Source: Streptomyces sp. GSL17-111
GTDB lineage: Bacteria > Actinomycetota > Actinomycetes > Streptomycetales > Streptomycetaceae
Assembly: GCF_037911585.1 (NCBI RefSeq)
Contig: NZ_JBAJNS010000001.1
Span: 3,342,001 to 3,406,000, forward strand
Direction: 5' to 3'
Length of the DNA stretch: 64,000 nt
This document shows positions 44,330-56,230 of this stretch, piece after piece (the stretch's first letter is position 1; each line of letters opens with the position of its first letter). Under the pieces are notes generated by a model. The model was not told where the DNA came from. It saw only the letters and a program-made list of their open reading frames with translations, and searched no databases. The translations under genes were made by a program, and so were the position numbers.

Positions 44330-45430
44330 ATGGGTCCTCATCCCGCGGTCGCCGCGATACGCCTGGCGGTCCGCCGCACCCTTCAGGACGTGCTCGCCGA
44401 CACGGCGGACGGCACGGCCGTCCCCGCCGCGTCCCCACCCCCGCCCGCCCCCCTCGTGCTGGTGGCCTGCTCCGGCGGTGCGGACTCCATGGCACTCGCC
44501 TCCGCCCTCGCCTTCGAGGCGCCCCGGCTCGGCCTGCGGGCCGGCGGCGTGACCGTCGACCACGGGCTGCAGGACGGTTCGGACGTCCGGGCCGACGAGG
44601 TCGCCGAACGCCTCACCGCCCTCGGTCTCGCGCCCGTGGAGACGGTCGCCGTCACGGTGGGGCGCGGCGCCGGGCCCGAGGCCGCCGCCCGGCAGGCCCG
44701 CTACGCGGCGCTGGACGCCGCCGCCCTCCGCTCCGGCGCCGTCTGCGTCCTCCTCGGGCACACCCGGGACGACCAGGCGGAGACGGTGCTGCTCGGCCTC
44801 GCCCGCGGCTCAGGCACCCGTTCGCTGGCCGGGATGGCCGCCGTCTCCGCCTCACCGGCGGGCGGCTCCGGGGCCGAGCGCCGCTACCGCCGCCCGTTCC
44901 TCGCCGTCGACCGGCAGACGACACGCCGCGCGTGCATGGTCCAGTCGCTTCCCGTCTGGGACGACCCGCACAACGCCGACCCGGCGTTCACCCGTTCGCG
45001 GGTACGTCACGAGGCGATGCCCACGCTGGAGAAGGCCCTGGGCAAGGGCGTCATCGAGGCGCTGGCGCGCACCGCCCAGCTCTCCCGGGACGACGCGGAC
45101 GCCCTGGACGCCTGGGCCGCGCAGGCCGAACGGACCGTCCGTGTCACCCCCTCCGGGGGGCCCGAGCACGGCGGCGCGACGCGACAGGCGCACGCCGTCG
45201 TGCTGGACGTCACACCGCTGGGCGCGCTGCCGCCCGCCGTCCGGCGCCGGGTGCTGCGCCGGGCCGCCGTGGACGCCGGCGCCCCCTCGGGTTCCCTCTT
45301 CGCACGGCACGTGGAGGAGACGGACCGGCTCGTCACCGGCTGGCGCGGTCAGCGCGCCATCAACCTGCCCGGCCGCGTGGTGGCGCTGCGGCAGGGTGGC
45401 ACACTGGTCATCCGGCAGAGCGAGAGCTGA
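44330..45430 (+). CDS. tilS: tRNA(Ile)-lysidine synthase
   Basis: A 366-residue PP-loop ATPase that changes C34 of tRNA-Ile(CAU) to lysidine so that it reads AUA. The P-loop is [39 protein letters not shown] and [17 protein letters not shown] are the other signatures. Start ATG 44330 follows GAGGAAGT. Essential gene in the conserved tilS-hpt-ftsH order. Confidence 0.94.
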   Translation: MGPHPAVAAIRLAVRRTLQDVLADTADGTAVPAASPPPPAPLVLVACSGGADSMALASALAFEAPRLGLRAGGVTVDHGLQDGSDVRADEVAERLTALGLAPVETVAVTVGRGAGPEAAARQARYAALDAAALRSGAVCVLLGHTRDDQAETVLLGLARGSGTRSLAGMAAVSASPAGGSGAERRYRRPFLAVDRQTTRRACMVQSLPVWDDPHNADPAFTRSRVRHEAMPTLEKALGKGVIEALARTAQLSRDDADALDAWAAQAERTVRVTPSGGPEHGGATRQAHAVVLDVTPLGALPPAVRRRVLRRAAVDAGAPSGSLFARHVEETDRLVTGWRGQRAINLPGRVVALRQGGTLVIRQSES

Positions 45431-45513
45431 GCCGCGCGGTCTCCCCGGCCGGTGCTGGGAGGCGCCCCCAGGGCGACCGGGCGTCCGGCGAACCACGAGG
45501 CGAGAGCAGCAGG

Positions 45514-46068
45514 GTGGACGACAAGGACATGGGCACCGACCTCAAGTCGGTACTCGTCACCAAGGAAGAGATCGACGCGAAGCTGGCCGAGCTGGCCGAG
45601 CTCATCGACAGGGAGTACGCGGGGCAGGACCTGCTCATCGTCGGCGTCCTCAAGGGCGCCGTGATGGTGATGGCGGACCTGGCGCGGTGTCTGTCGACGC
45701 CCGTCACGATGGACTGGATGGCGGTGTCCTCCTACGGTGCCGGCACCCAGTCGTCCGGTGTGGTGCGCATCCTGAAGGACCTGGACACCGACATCCAGGG
45801 CAAGCACGTCCTGATCGTCGAGGACATCATCGACTCGGGGCTGACGCTGTCCTGGCTGCTGTCGAACCTCGGTTCGCGCCAGCCCGCGTCGCTCAACGTG
45901 TGCACGCTCCTGCGCAAGCCGGACGCCGCGAAGGTCGCGATCGACGTCAAGTGGGTCGGGTTCGACATCCCGAACGAGTTCGTCGTCGGCTACGGCCTGG
46001 ACTACGCGGAGAAGTACCGCAACCTGCCGTTCGTGGGCACGCTCGCCCCGCACGTCTACGGCGGCTGA
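45514..46068 (+). CDS. hpt: Hypoxanthine phosphoribosyltransferase
   Basis: A 184-residue purine-salvage enzyme making IMP or GMP from base and PRPP. The PRPP motif is [14 protein letters not shown], with [17 protein letters not shown] and [21 protein letters not shown] 45514 gives the usual VDDKDMG start; ATG 45529 is the alternative. It lies 83 bases after tilS. Confidence 0.94.
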   Translation: MDDKDMGTDLKSVLVTKEEIDAKLAELAELIDREYAGQDLLIVGVLKGAVMVMADLARCLSTPVTMDWMAVSSYGAGTQSSGVVRILKDLDTDIQGKHVLIVEDIIDSGLTLSWLLSNLGSRQPASLNVCTLLRKPDAAKVAIDVKWVGFDIPNEFVVGYGLDYAEKYRNLPFVGTLAPHVYGG

Positions 46069-46138
46069 GAACGTCGGCCGCCGCGCGGGCGCTCCCGGTG
46101 GGCCGTGAGCAGGCCGTGCGGGCCGCCGGGAACACCGG

Positions 46139-46173
46139 AGCCGCCCTCTCCGTTGGAGCAGGCGAGGGCGGCT
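46139..46173. terminator. Terminator after hpt
   Basis: A 10-bp stem (46139-46148 with 46164-46173), loop of 15, followed by CTCTTTA. Confidence 0.7.
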
Positions 46174-46282
46174 CTCTTTACCACGCCCGCGAGCGGTGGG
46201 GGACAATGCTGGGGTACCGTCCGAAGGTCGGTCTTTTCAACTCACGATGGCAGGAGGGACGGGGCGTCACCGCCTCGTATGG

Positions 46283-48304
<2,022 letters not shown>

Positions 48305-48333
48305 GTGTGCGGGCCGTGCCGCCCCGGAATGCC

Positions 48334-48371
48334 GTCCGCGCCCCTCGGGTTCTACCCTGAGGGGCGCGGAC
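48334..48371. terminator. Terminator after ftsH
   Basis: A perfect 13-bp stem (48334-48346 with 48359-48371), 12-base loop, followed by GCTTTCG. Confidence 0.8.
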
Positions 48372-48439
48372 GCTTTCGTGCGTGTATTCGAACGGTGCGG
48401 ACGTGAGCACCGCGCACAGGCAAGGAACGAGGCAGACCC

Positions 48440-49045
48440 ATGACCGACCCGGTGAGGCTGGCAGGAGACGGCGAGATCGGTGAGTTCGACGAGAAGCGGG
48501 CGGAGAACGCCGTCCGCGAGTTGCTCATCGCCGTCGGCGAGGATCCGGACCGGGAGGGCCTGCGCGAGACGCCGGCCCGCGTCGCCCGGGCCTACCAGGA
48601 GATATTCGCCGGGCTGTGGCAGCGCCCCGAGGACGTCCTGACGACGACGTTCGACCTCGGGCACGACGAGATGGTGCTGGTCAAGGACATCGAGGTGCTC
48701 AGCTCCTGCGAGCACCACCTGGTGCCCTTCGTCGGCTTCGCGCACGTCGGCTACATCCCGTCGGCCGAGGGCAAGATCACCGGTCTCTCCAAGCTGGCCC
48801 GGCTGGTGGACGTCTACGCCCGCCGCCCGCAGGTGCAGGAGCGGCTGACGACGCAGATCGCCGACTCGCTGATGCGCATCCTCGAACCGCGCGGCGTCAT
48901 CGTCGTCGTCGAGTGCGAGCACATGTGCATGACGATGCGGGGGGTGCGCAAGCCCGGCGCCAAGACGCTGACCTCCGCCGTGCGCGGCCAGCTCCGTGAC
49001 GCGGCGACCCGCTCGGAGGCCATGAGCCTGATCATGGCCCGCTGA
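48440..49045 (+). CDS. folE: GTP cyclohydrolase I
   Basis: A 201-residue enzyme converting GTP to dihydroneopterin triphosphate, the first step of folate synthesis. Zinc ligands are in [10 protein letters not shown] and the later Cys of [43 protein letters not shown] is the family core. AAGGA precedes ATG. Leads the folate gene group. Confidence 0.96.
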   Translation: MTDPVRLAGDGEIGEFDEKRAENAVRELLIAVGEDPDREGLRETPARVARAYQEIFAGLWQRPEDVLTTTFDLGHDEMVLVKDIEVLSSCEHHLVPFVGFAHVGYIPSAEGKITGLSKLARLVDVYARRPQVQERLTTQIADSLMRILEPRGVIVVVECEHMCMTMRGVRKPGAKTLTSAVRGQLRDAATRSEAMSLIMAR

Positions 49046-49112
49046 GCCGCGCGCCGGCCGCCGCCGCACCCGGCGCGGCGGCCCGCTCCGGGGGAGCACA
49101 TACGCTGGACGC

Positions 49113-49982
49113 ATGAGTGCGAACCGGCGTCCACGGAGAAGCGTGTCCGGCCTCCCGAGGTGGGACCGCTGCGCGGTCATGGGCGTGATCAACGTCACCC
49201 CGGACTCCTTCTCCGACGGCGGCCGCTTCTTCGACCCGGCCGCCGCCGTCAAACGCGGCCTGGAGCTGACGGCCGAGGGCGCCGACCTCGTCGACGTCGG
49301 GGGCGAGTCCACCCGCCCCGGCGCGCAGCGCGTGGACGAGGAGGAGGAGCTGCGGCGGGTGCTGCCCGTCGTGCGCGGCCTCGTCGGCGAGGGCGTGCTG
49401 GTGAGCGTCGACACGATGCGCGCCTCCGTCGCGGAGCGGGCCGTCGCGGCCGGGGCGCGGCTGGTCAACGACGTTAGCGGGGGCCGTGCCGACGCCCGCA
49501 TGGTGCCGGTCGTCGCCGAGGCCGGGGTGCCGTTCGTCGTCATGCACTGGCGCGGACAGTCGGCCGACATGAACGACCGCGCGGTCTACGGCGACGTCGT
49601 GCGCGAGGTGTCCGATGAGCTGCGGGCCGCGCTCGACGGGGCCGTGGCGGGCGGCATCGCCGCCGAACGCATCGTCGTGGACCCGGGCCTGGGCTTCGCG
49701 AAGAACGCCGAGCACGACCTCGCGCTCGTCGCGGCGCTGGGGGAGCTCGCCGAGCTCGGACGGCCGCTGCTGGTCGCCGCCTCCCGCAAGCGCTTCCTCG
49801 GCCGCGTGCTGGCCGGTGAGCCGGGGGCGACGCCGCCGCCCGCCCGGGAGCGGGACGCCGCCACGGCGGCCGTGACCGCCCTGGCGGCGCGGGACGGCGC
49901 GTGGGCCGTCCGCGTCCACGAGGTCCGGGCCAGCGCCGACGCCGTCCGGGTGGCGCACGCCGTCGAGCGGGCCGCCCGGTGA
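49113..49982 (+). CDS. folP: Dihydropteroate synthase
   Basis: A 289-residue TIM-barrel enzyme joining pterin pyrophosphate and p-aminobenzoate. Signatures: GVINVTPDSFSDGG, DVGGESTRPGA, and DPGLGFAKNAEHDLALV with SRKRFLG. ATG 49113 gives the usual length. The stop overlaps the GTG of the next gene (GTGA). Confidence 0.95.
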   Translation: MSANRRPRRSVSGLPRWDRCAVMGVINVTPDSFSDGGRFFDPAAAVKRGLELTAEGADLVDVGGESTRPGAQRVDEEEELRRVLPVVRGLVGEGVLVSVDTMRASVAERAVAAGARLVNDVSGGRADARMVPVVAEAGVPFVVMHWRGQSADMNDRAVYGDVVREVSDELRAALDGAVAGGIAAERIVVDPGLGFAKNAEHDLALVAALGELAELGRPLLVAASRKRFLGRVLAGEPGATPPPARERDAATAAVTALAARDGAWAVRVHEVRASADAVRVAHAVERAAR

Positions 49983-50494
49983 GCGAGGGGCTGTCGGGGG
50001 AGGACGCGGAGGCCGTCCTCCAGGAGGTGGAAGCGGCCAACACGGCCCTGTACGACGCGGTGGAGAGCGGCGACTACGACGCGCTGGCCGAGCTGTGGCT
50101 GGAGGGCGACGTCAGCGTCGTGCACCCGGGCTGGCCGGTGCTGCGCGGCCGGGGCGAGGTGCTGCGGTCCTACGCGCTGATCATGGCCAACACGGACTAC
50201 ATCCAGTTCTTCCTCACCGACGTGGAGGTCTCCGTCGTCGGTGACGCCGCGCTGGTGACGTGCACCGAGAACATCCTCAGCGGCGGCCCGGCCGAGGCCG
50301 ACGGGTCGGCGGGGGAGCTGGTGGGCGGTCTGGTGGTGGCCACCAACGTCTTCCGCCGGGACACCGACGGCGCCTGGCGCGTCTGGTCGCACCACGGCTC
50401 CCCGGTCATCACCGGCGAGGACGACGCCGAGGGCGGCCTGGACGAGGACGCCCGGGGCGACGGGCCGGAGCACTCCGGCGGCCCGGCGGACTGA
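49979..50494 (+). CDS. NTF2/SnoaL-like (DUF4440) protein in the folate operon
   Basis: A 171-residue NTF2-fold protein (ALYDAVESGDYDALAELWLEGDVSVVHPGWPVLRGRGEVLRSY) with a His/Trp-lined pocket typical of the family and an acidic C-terminal tail. GTG 49979 is coupled to the folP stop. Actinomycetes keep this gene between folP and folB, so a folate-linked role is plausible, but no activity is known to me. Confidence 0.87.
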   Translation: MSEGLSGEDAEAVLQEVEAANTALYDAVESGDYDALAELWLEGDVSVVHPGWPVLRGRGEVLRSYALIMANTDYIQFFLTDVEVSVVGDAALVTCTENILSGGPAEADGSAGELVGGLVVATNVFRRDTDGAWRVWSHHGSPVITGEDDAEGGLDEDARGDGPEHSGGPAD

Positions 50495-50755
50495 CGGCCG
50501 GGTCGTCGGAAACGCTCCGGCCGTCACCCACAGGGGTGGAAGCGGGGAATACCGGCGTTCGTGCGGTCGGTTAGGGGTAGACGCGCCCGGTCGGCCTCGC
50601 TGTGGGCCCCCGCGAGCACGGGCGCGGGGTCGGCGCGGGTAGATTCGACGCGGTGCCGCTGGGCGTCCGTGCTCCGGCACGCCGCGGCGGACACGGCACC
50701 ACCGGACGAACGACACGGACGGCAGGACGAGAGAGGCGGACGGGGTGACGCACGC

Positions 50756-51115
50756 GTGGACCGGGTAGCCGTACGCGGGCTGAGGGCGCGCGGGCATCAC
50801 GGGGTCTTCGAGCACGAACGCGCCGAGGGCCAGCTCTTCGTCGTAGACGTGGACATGGCCGTGGACACCCGGGCCGCCGCCGCGGGGGACGAACTGGCGA
50901 AGACCGTGCACTACGGCGTCGTCGCCGAGGAGGTCCACGCGATCGTCACGGGGGAGCCGGTGGACCTCATCGAGACGCTGGCCCAGCGGATCGCGGACCA
51001 GTGCCTCAGCCACGACGCGGTGCGGGAGGTGGAGGTGGTCGTGCACAAGCCGGAGGCCCCCATCACCGTGCCCTTCGACGACGTGACCATCACCATCAAG
51101 CGGAGCCGCTCATGA
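50756..51115 (+). CDS. folB: Dihydroneopterin aldolase
   Basis: A 119-residue enzyme splitting dihydroneopterin to hydroxymethyl-dihydropterin. Conserved segments RGHHGVFEHERAEGQ and ETLAQRIADQCL are visible, with a Lys in VVVHKPEAP. GTG 50756 is chosen; a 260-base gap separates it from the NTF2-like gene, so it may have its own promoter. The stop overlaps folK (ATGA). Confidence 0.95.
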   Translation: MDRVAVRGLRARGHHGVFEHERAEGQLFVVDVDMAVDTRAAAAGDELAKTVHYGVVAEEVHAIVTGEPVDLIETLAQRIADQCLSHDAVREVEVVVHKPEAPITVPFDDVTITIKRSRS

Positions 51116-51708
51116 CGCCGAACAGTGACCCCACCGTGCAGCCGGTACCGGCCTCCGTGGTGCGGCAGGTGGACGCCGCCGACTCCACGCTGGCGAACCC
51201 CCAGCGCGCCGTGATCTCCCTCGGCAGCAACCTCGGCAACCGCCTGGAGACCCTCCAGGGAGCCGTCGACGCCCTGGAGGACACCCCCGGTGTCCGGGTC
51301 AAGGCCGTCTCGCCGGTCTACGAGACGCAGCCCTGGGGCGTGGACCCGCAGTCGCAGCCCTCGTACTTCAACGCCGTGGTCCTCATCAAGACGACGCTGC
51401 CCCCCGCGTCGCTGCTGGAGCGCGGGCACGCGATCGAGGAGGCGTTCCAGCGCGAGCGCTCCGAGCACTGGGGCCCGCGCACCATCGACGTCGACATCGT
51501 CGCCTACCAGGACGTCGTCTCCGGCGACCCGGGGCTGACGCTGCCGCACCCGCGCGCCCACGAGCGCGCCTTCGTGCTCGTGCCGTGGCACGACGTCGAC
51601 CCGGAGGCCGAGGTGCCGGGGGTGGGACGGGTGGGCGACCTGCTGCGCGGTGTCCCCCGGGAGGGCGTCACCGTCCGCACCGACGTCGCCCTCGTCCTGC
51701 CCGAATAG
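51112..51708 (+). CDS. folK: Hydroxymethyl-dihydropterin pyrophosphokinase
   Basis: A 198-residue kinase passing pyrophosphate from ATP to the pterin. Motifs: SLGSNLGNRLETLQ, VYETQPWG, YFNAVV and GPRTIDVDIVAY, then LPHPRAHERAFVLVPW. ATG 51112 overlaps the folB stop. The first 35 residues are an extra, polar extension common in Streptomyces. Confidence 0.95.
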   Translation: MTPNSDPTVQPVPASVVRQVDAADSTLANPQRAVISLGSNLGNRLETLQGAVDALEDTPGVRVKAVSPVYETQPWGVDPQSQPSYFNAVVLIKTTLPPASLLERGHAIEEAFQRERSEHWGPRTIDVDIVAYQDVVSGDPGLTLPHPRAHERAFVLVPWHDVDPEAEVPGVGRVGDLLRGVPREGVTVRTDVALVLPE

Positions 51709-51730
51709 CCCGCCGGAGGCCGGAACCCCC

Positions 51731-52219
51731 GTGAAGCAGCTTCGTCTCCGCACCCTCGTCGGCGTCTTCCTGGCGAGCGGGGTGCCGGCCTGGGCCGGTG
51801 CGCGCCTGTGGCACAACCTGGGCTCGCTGCCCGCCGTCCCGGTACTGGCCCCGGTCGTCCTCGGCGGCATCGCGGCCGTGCTGCTGGCCACGGCCCTCTC
51901 GCTGCGGTCCCGGCTGAAGGCCCAGCGCGAACGGCGGCCCGGCGCCCGGGGTGTGGAGCCGATGATGGCGGCCCGCGCCGTGCTCTTCGGCCAGGCGAGC
52001 GCCCTCGTCGGCGCGCTCGCCGCCGGGGTCTACGGCGGCACGGGGCTCTTCCTGCTGACCTCCGACCTCTTCCAGGTCGACCCGCGCCGGGACCAGGCCC
52101 TGTACGCCGGACTCTCCGTCGTCACCGCCGCCGGGGTCGTCGCCGTCGCGCTGTGGCTCCAGCACATCTGCCGCCTGCCGGAGGACGAGGACCCGACCTC
52201 CACCGCGACCGTTTCCTGA
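51731..52219 (+). CDS. DUF3180 membrane protein
   Basis: A 162-residue membrane protein with four hydrophobic segments. It matches the DUF3180 family found directly behind folK in actinomycetes. GTG 51731 is preceded by CCGGAGGCCGGAA. Function is unknown; position suggests it is co-transcribed with the folate genes. Confidence 0.88.
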   Translation: MKQLRLRTLVGVFLASGVPAWAGARLWHNLGSLPAVPVLAPVVLGGIAAVLLATALSLRSRLKAQRERRPGARGVEPMMAARAVLFGQASALVGALAAGVYGGTGLFLLTSDLFQVDPRRDQALYAGLSVVTAAGVVAVALWLQHICRLPEDEDPTSTATVS

Positions 52220-52270
52220 CCCGCACCCGCCCGGGGGCAACCCCACGGGCGGTCCGTCGGTCGTAGGGGC

Positions 52271-52924
52271 ATGCAGCCTGCACGCACCCGCCTCCTGTTG
52301 GGCCTCACCTCCGCCGCCACGGTCGCCGCCACCGCGTACGTGGCCCTGCCCTCCCCGGACACCGGGCCGCGACTCGTCCCCCGTGCGGTGTACGACCCCG
52401 TCCGGGCCTCCGCCTCGGCGGCGGACTGGGTGGCGCACGCCGACCACGTCGTCGTCCTCGACGTCACGGGCGAGGAGCCGCGCGGTGGCCCGGACGCGTT
52501 CGGCTGCCTCGGGCGCTCGGTCACGGCGCGGGTCGCGGAGGGGCTGTGGGCCCGCGAGGGGGCTCCCGCCCTGCCCAAGGACGTCACGATGCGGGTGGAC
52601 GGCTGGTACGGCGCCGACGGCACCGACGGCGACGGACGCCGGGAGGCCGGCGTCGAGGCCGCGCCCCGGATCGAGCCCGGTCACCGCTACGTCGTCGCCC
52701 TCGTGGTGAAGGGACGGACGGCCGAACCGGTGGGCGTGGACGCGGTCGTCCCGTACGACGGCGGGACGGTGGGGGCCGGCGAGTTCGAGGGCCGGACCGT
52801 CGCCCCGGACGCCTACCGGGACGCCGTGGAGCAGCCGGCCGAGGACACCGTGGCCGAGCACCTGTCCGTCCCCGGCCGGTCGGCGCGGGACGTACGCCCG
52901 CTGCTGTCGTCCGCCTCCGGCTGA
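52271..52924 (+). CDS. Hypothetical exported protein
   Basis: A 217-residue protein with a signal-like N-terminus (MQPARTRLLLGLTSAATVAATAYVAL) and no Cys lipobox. The rest is a soluble domain (ADHVVVLDVTGEEPR..., IEPGHRYVVALVV). I recognise no family. Its last 112 bases overlap the oppositely transcribed ogt gene. Confidence 0.75.
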   Translation: MQPARTRLLLGLTSAATVAATAYVALPSPDTGPRLVPRAVYDPVRASASAADWVAHADHVVVLDVTGEEPRGGPDAFGCLGRSVTARVAEGLWAREGAPALPKDVTMRVDGWYGADGTDGDGRREAGVEAAPRIEPGHRYVVALVVKGRTAEPVGVDAVVPYDGGTVGAGEFEGRTVAPDAYRDAVEQPAEDTVAEHLSVPGRSARDVRPLLSSASG

Positions 52925-53427
52925 CCGGCTCGGACGAGGGCGGTGCGGAGCTCGTGGTCGAGGAGGTGGCGCTTGCGCTCCAGACCGCCGCCGTAGCCGG
53001 TGAGACCGCCGGACGAGCCGACGACGCGGTGGCAGGGCACGATGATGCCGACCGGGTTCCGGCCGTTGGCCAGGCCGACGGCCCGGGAGGCGCCGGGGCG
53101 GCCGATGCGGCGCGCCAGCTCCCCGTAGGAGACCGTCTCGCCGTAGGGGATCTCGGTCAGCGCCGCCCAGACGGTCCGCTGGAACGGGGTGCCGTGCAGG
53201 GCGAGCGGCAGGGAGAACGCCGTCCGGCCGCCCGCGAAGTACTCCTCCAGCTGCTCGACGGCCCGGGAGAAGCCCGAGGGGTCGGGCACGCCGAAGCTCG
53301 CCCGCGCCGGGCGGTGCCGCTGGTCCTCCATGTAGACCCCGCACAGGACGCCGTCCTCGGCCACCAGGGTCAGCGGGCCGACGGGGCTGTCCAGGACGGT
53401 GTGGGTGCGGTGCGCGTAGGTGTTCAC
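52813..53427 (-). CDS. ogt: Methylated-DNA-protein-cysteine methyltransferase
   Basis: A 204-residue suicide enzyme that takes methyl groups from O6-methylguanine. The acceptor Cys is in NPVGIIVPCHRVVGSSGGLTGYGGGLERKRHLLDHE; the helix-turn-helix segment is YGELARRIGRPGASRAVGLA. The family normally ends soon after LLDHE; here about 40 extra residues (LVRAGQPEADDSSGRTSR...) are read through the 3' end of the facing gene. Confidence 0.93.
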   Translation of the reverse strand: MNTYAHRTHTVLDSPVGPLTLVAEDGVLCGVYMEDQRHRPARASFGVPDPSGFSRAVEQLEEYFAGGRTAFSLPLALHGTPFQRTVWAALTEIPYGETVSYGELARRIGRPGASRAVGLANGRNPVGIIVPCHRVVGSSGGLTGYGGGLERKRHLLDHELRTALVRAGQPEADDSSGRTSRADRPGTDRCSATVSSAGCSTASR

Positions 53428-53479
53428 GGCTCCAGTCTGCGCCCGCCGGAGCGAGCGGACCGGCGGGTTTCGGACACCG

Positions 53480-54643
53480 TCATGGGTGGACGCTGTCCAG
53501 CGTGACGGTGTCCCGGGGCCGGTCGCCGTCCCCGGTGGCCACGGAGCGGCGCAGCGCCTCGTGCAGCCGGGACGGGGTGAGCACCCCGGCGAACCGCTCG
53601 CCGTCCAGGACGGCGACCCAGCCGGCGTCGTACTGCAGCATGGTCGCGAACGCCTGCTTGAGCGAGGCCCCGAGCGGCAGCCACGCGTCCATGCGGCGGG
53701 CGTGGGCGCGCACGGTCGCGGTGCCGTCCGCCGCGTCCGCCAGGGCCTCGGCAGCGACCCAGCCGTGCAGCGCGTCCCGGTCGTCGAGGACGACGGCCCA
53801 GCGGGCGTCGTCGGCGCGCAGCCGGGCGGCGGCCCGGTCGAGCCGGTCGTCGAGGTGGACGACGGGGGGCTGCTCCAGGTCGGCGGGTTCGATGGGCGTG
53901 ACGGAGAGCCGCTTCAGCCCCCGGTCGGCGCCGACGAACTCCGCGACGTAGGGCGTGGCGGGCGCGCCGAGGATGCGGGCGGGGGAGTCCAGTTGCTCGA
54001 CGCGGCCCGCGCCGTAGACGGCGATGCGGTCGCCCAGCCGGACGGCCTCCTCGATGTCGTGGGTGACGAAGAGCACCGTCTTGCGCACCTCCGACTGCAG
54101 CCGGAGGAACTCGTTCTGGAGGTGCTCGCGCACCACCGGGTCCACGGCCCCGAACGGCTCGTCCATCAGCAGCACGGGCGGGTCGGCGGCCAGCGCGCGG
54201 GCGACGCCGACGCGTTGCCGCTGCCCGCCGGAGAGCTGGTCGGGGTAGCGCCCGCCGTGCACGGCCGGGTCGAGGCCGACGAGGTCGAGGAGCTCGGCCG
54301 CCCGGCGCCGGGCGGCCGTCCTGGACGCACCGAGCAGCGCGGGCACCGTCGCGGTGTTGTCCAGGACGGTTCGGTGCGGGAAGAGGCCGACCTGCTGGAT
54401 CACGTAGCCGATGCGCCGCCGCAGTCGCACCGGGTCGGACGCGGCGACGTCCTCGCCGTTCAGCAGGACGCGTCCGGAGGTGGGCTCGACGAGGCGGTTG
54501 ACCATCTTCATCGTCGTGGTCTTGCCGCACCCGGACGGGCCGACGAGGGTGACGAGCTCGCCCTCGGCCACGTCGAGGGACAGGTCGTCCACGGCGGTCG
54601 TGCCGTCCGGGTACCGCTTGGTCACCCGTTCGAATCGGATCAT
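53480..54643 (-). CDS. Betaine/choline-type ABC importer, ATP-binding protein with CBS domains
   Basis: A 387-residue ProV/OpuCA-like ATPase: Walker A GPSGCGKT, signature LSGGQRQR, Walker B VLLMDEPFGAVD, then a C-terminal pair of CBS domains (about 255-370) that in OpuA sense ionic strength. ATG 54641-54643 follows AAGGGG. It is divergent from the permease and binding-protein genes, 67 bases apart, unlike the usual single operon. Confidence 0.92.
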   Translation of the reverse strand: MIRFERVTKRYPDGTTAVDDLSLDVAEGELVTLVGPSGCGKTTTMKMVNRLVEPTSGRVLLNGEDVAASDPVRLRRRIGYVIQQVGLFPHRTVLDNTATVPALLGASRTAARRRAAELLDLVGLDPAVHGGRYPDQLSGGQRQRVGVARALAADPPVLLMDEPFGAVDPVVREHLQNEFLRLQSEVRKTVLFVTHDIEEAVRLGDRIAVYGAGRVEQLDSPARILGAPATPYVAEFVGADRGLKRLSVTPIEPADLEQPPVVHLDDRLDRAAARLRADDARWAVVLDDRDALHGWVAAEALADAADGTATVRAHARRMDAWLPLGASLKQAFATMLQYDAGWVAVLDGERFAGVLTPSRLHEALRRSVATGDGDRPRDTVTLDSVHP

Positions 54644-54710
54644 CACCACCCCTTCGCCGACCGGTTCGTCGGCTGGACATTCTGTCACTCGTGCGCGTTA
54701 GGGTCGCCGG

Positions 54711-55451
54711 GTGATGACGACCGGGACGGAAAGCTGTCTGTCCACCAATGACTGGATCTGTGCGGAATACGTCCGTACGCGCGGTCCGGAGTTGACCGAC
54801 GCGACGGTCCAGCACATCTGGATCACCCTCACCTCGGTCGGCGTCGCGCTGCTCGTCGCCTTCCCGCTGGCGCTCGTGGCCCGGCGCTGGCGTGCGGCGG
54901 CCGGGCCGGTGCTGGGGCTGACGACCGTCCTCTACACCGTGCCCTCGCTGGCGATGTTCGCCCTGCTCCTGCCCGTCCTGGGGCTCTCACCGGCCGTCGT
55001 CGTCACCGGGCTCGTGCTCTACTCGCTCACCCTGCTGGTCCGCAACATCCTGGCCGGGCTCGCCTCCGTGCCCGAGGAGACGCGGGAGGCGGCGCGCGGC
55101 ATGGGGTACGGGCCGGCGCGGATGCTCGTCGGCGTCGAACTGCCGCTCGCCCTGCCCGGCGTGCTGGCCGGAGTGCGGATCGCCACCGTCTCGACGGTGT
55201 CCCTGACGACCGTCGGCTCCATCGTGGGCTACGGCGGTCTCGGCAACCTCATCTACAGCGGCATGGACAGCTTCTTCAAGGCGGAGGTGCTGACGGCGTC
55301 CGTGCTGTGCGTCGTGCTCGCCGTCCTCTTCGACGTCGCCCTGCTCGGCCTGCAACGGCTGCTGACGCCCTGGGCGCGCGCCGGACGGGCCGCGCGCCGC
55401 CGGGCGTTCCCGGGCGGCCTGCTGCCGCGTCGGCTCGGAAAGGCGGCCTGA
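54711..55451 (+). CDS. Betaine/choline-type ABC importer, permease 1
   Basis: A 246-residue OpuB/ProW-like permease with six helices and the EAA loop EETREAARGMGYGPARMLVGVELPLALPGVLAGVR that docks the ATPase. Starts at GTG 54711 or the next ATG. First gene of permease-permease-binding protein. Confidence 0.91.
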   Translation: MMTTGTESCLSTNDWICAEYVRTRGPELTDATVQHIWITLTSVGVALLVAFPLALVARRWRAAAGPVLGLTTVLYTVPSLAMFALLLPVLGLSPAVVVTGLVLYSLTLLVRNILAGLASVPEETREAARGMGYGPARMLVGVELPLALPGVLAGVRIATVSTVSLTTVGSIVGYGGLGNLIYSGMDSFFKAEVLTASVLCVVLAVLFDVALLGLQRLLTPWARAGRAARRRAFPGGLLPRRLGKAA

Positions 55452-55452
55452 G

Positions 55453-56178
55453 ATGGGCGTGGTGACCGACACCTGGGACTGGCTGACGGACGGAGCCAAC
55501 TGGAGCGGCCCGGGAGGCGTCTGGGAGCGGCTCGGGGAGCACCTGTTCCTCACCGGCGTCTGCCTGGGCCTGGCCTGCGCCATCGCCCTGCCCGTCGCGC
55601 TGTGGCTGGGCCACGTCGGGCGGGGCGGCGCGCTCGCCGTCAACCTCTCCAACGTCGGCCGCGCCGTCCCGACGTTCGCCGTGCTGGTCCTGCTCGGCCT
55701 CACCCCGCTCGGCGGGCACGGCGCGTGGCCCACCGTCATCGCCCTCGTCCTGTTCGCCGTGCCGCCGCTGCTGACCAACGCCTACGTCGGGATGCGGGAG
55801 GCCGACCGGGGCGTGGTCGAGGCCTCGCGGGGCATGGGCATGTCCGGCGGGCAGCTGCTGTGGCGCACCGAACTCCCGCTCGCCTACCCGCTGATCATGA
55901 CCGGCGTCCGCTCGGCCGCCGTGCAGGTCGTGGCGACCGCGACGCTGGCCGCGCTCCCGGGCGGGGGCGGACTCGGCCGCATCATCACCGCCGGTTTCCG
56001 CACGTACGACACGCCGCAGGTCGTGGCGGGCGCGGTGCTCGTCGCCGCGCTCGCGCTCGCGGTGGAGGGTGTCCTCGTCCTCGCCGACCGCCTCCTCGAC
56101 CCGATGCGCGGCCGGGCCCGGGCCGCCCGCGCCACGAGCGCGCCGGCACCGCTCAGGGCCGACCAGGCCACGCCGTGA
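55453..56178 (+). CDS. Betaine/choline-type ABC importer, permease 2
   Basis: A 241-residue partner permease, one base after permease 1, with its own EAA loop (EASRGMGMSGGQLLWRTELPLAYPLIMTGVR). It ends in a short Pro/Ala tail. The two permeases probably form a heterodimer. Confidence 0.91.
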   Translation: MGVVTDTWDWLTDGANWSGPGGVWERLGEHLFLTGVCLGLACAIALPVALWLGHVGRGGALAVNLSNVGRAVPTFAVLVLLGLTPLGGHGAWPTVIALVLFAVPPLLTNAYVGMREADRGVVEASRGMGMSGGQLLWRTELPLAYPLIMTGVRSAAVQVVATATLAALPGGGGLGRIITAGFRTYDTPQVVAGAVLVAALALAVEGVLVLADRLLDPMRGRARAARATSAPAPLRADQATP

Positions 56179-56230
56179 GCCGCACCGCCGTACCGCCGCA
56201 CCACCGCCGTCCACGAGAAGGAGCAGCACT

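Noticed and set aside
50495..50755. Possible small gene between the NTF2-like gene and folB
   Set aside because: Short frames only, with no ribosome site or family-like sequence.
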